The notes under the pieces were generated by a model. That model worked only from the letters and a program-made list of their open reading frames with translations. It made no database searches and was not told the origin of the DNA. DNA of 64,000 bases from Callipepla californica brunnescens (lineage: Eukaryota > Chordata > Aves > Galliformes > Odontophoridae), in NCBI GenBank assembly GCA_023055505.1, contig JALIRH010000039.1, positions 496,001 through 560,000 on the forward strand, written 5' to 3'. The position numbers and the translations under genes are program-made. This document shows, in pieces, positions 63,738 through 64,000 of the stretch (position 1 is the first letter of the stretch; each line of letters starts with the position of its first letter).

Positions 63738-64000
63738 CACTGCCCCAAAAGTAATACCTCCCATTTGATGGTGTTGGCTCACGACGTCAGAGGCGGATGT
63801 TGGTGGTATGGCAGTAGAGGTTGAACCTTCCCATCAATATCTTGTTACGTGTTGTTGTCGTGTGACAGATGGCAGCAGAGGGACAGCCTGACATGGAAGT
63901 GTGTATGAACCAAAGTGTGCAATTGAGTTCCTCAAATGTGGAAAAAGTGGCACCCACTGATATTGATCAATGCTTGCTGCATGTTTATTGAGACCAACCA
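63738..64000 (+). mobile_element. 5' end of a decayed Galluhop-like mariner DNA transposon (runs off window)
   Basis: The segment starts with CTGCCCCAAAAGTAATACCT, which matches the AAAAGTAAT-CCTCC terminal inverted repeat I recall for chicken mariner (Galluhop). It then follows the leader of that family (GTCAGAGGCGGATGTTGGTG, GGCAGTAGAGGTTGAACC) into the transposase start at ATG 63869 (MAAEGQPDMEV). The frame ends at a TGA at 63989-63991 after 40 codons. Compared with the family as recalled, there is a small deletion just after the first codons and an apparent one-base loss near 63920, so the copy is not functional. The rest of the element, including catalytic residues and the 3' inverted repeat, would lie beyond base 64000. 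Confidence 0.75.
63869..63991 (+). pseudogene. Mariner transposase N-terminal fragment, broken
   Basis: The start codon at 63869 opens a 40-codon frame with MAAEGQPDMEV near its N-terminus and APTDID further on, reminiscent of the mariner N-terminal helix-turn-helix region (recalled as ...AEKMAPTDIHRR...). It then hits TGA at 63989. The middle part is out of register with the family as I remember it, suggesting a frameshift. No DDD catalytic region is in the window. Confidence 0.6.

Noticed and set aside
1..64000. CRISPR arrays, tRNA, rRNA or snRNA genes
   Set aside because: None recognised. No regular spacer-repeat arrays, no tRNA A/B box pair with a foldable cloverleaf, and no U6/7SK/5S core motifs were seen on inspection.

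Overview
The window reads as avian genomic DNA, most likely from a galliform such as chicken. It is almost entirely non-coding. It contains 5'-truncated CR1 LINE tails, remnants of an avian LTR family, the 5' end of a Galluhop-like mariner element, a few very old MIR-type CORE-SINE fragments, and one GC-rich CpG island in an otherwise AT-rich background. There are no bacterial-type operons. Apart from two short exons, no open frame resembles a known protein.

One gene is recognisable. It is the 5' end of LRP8 (apolipoprotein E receptor 2, ApoER2; LR8B in older chicken literature), transcribed on the minus strand. Exon 1 (59165-59234) encodes the start codon and signal peptide. Exon 2 (58416-58535) encodes the first LDL-receptor class A repeat. 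Both splice junctions are phase 1 and join in frame (GGC AAA G | GA GCC GTC). Intron 1 is only 629 bp and lies wholly inside the CpG island. From 58415 leftward to base 1 the window is the 5' part of a very large intron 2 that continues beyond the left edge; no further LDLa exon was found in it.

Layout: 1-58415, LRP8 intron 2 with scattered mobile-element relics, microsatellites and a few stretches that look like possible regulatory elements; about 58150-59620, CpG island with exon 2, intron 1, exon 1 and a TATA-less promoter containing GC boxes and an NRF1-like palindrome; 59650-63737, upstream intergenic DNA with a long (AC)n tract; 63738-64000, the beginning of a decayed mariner element on the plus strand that runs off the right end.

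I did not find an undescribed multi-gene system. The observations most worth testing are the ATG-free LRP8 leader, the more than 58 kb second intron as a regulatory reservoir (a duplicated forkhead-like motif, a homeodomain-site cluster, an NF-E2/AP-1 hairpin), and the ancient SINE fragments that remain recognisable within it.
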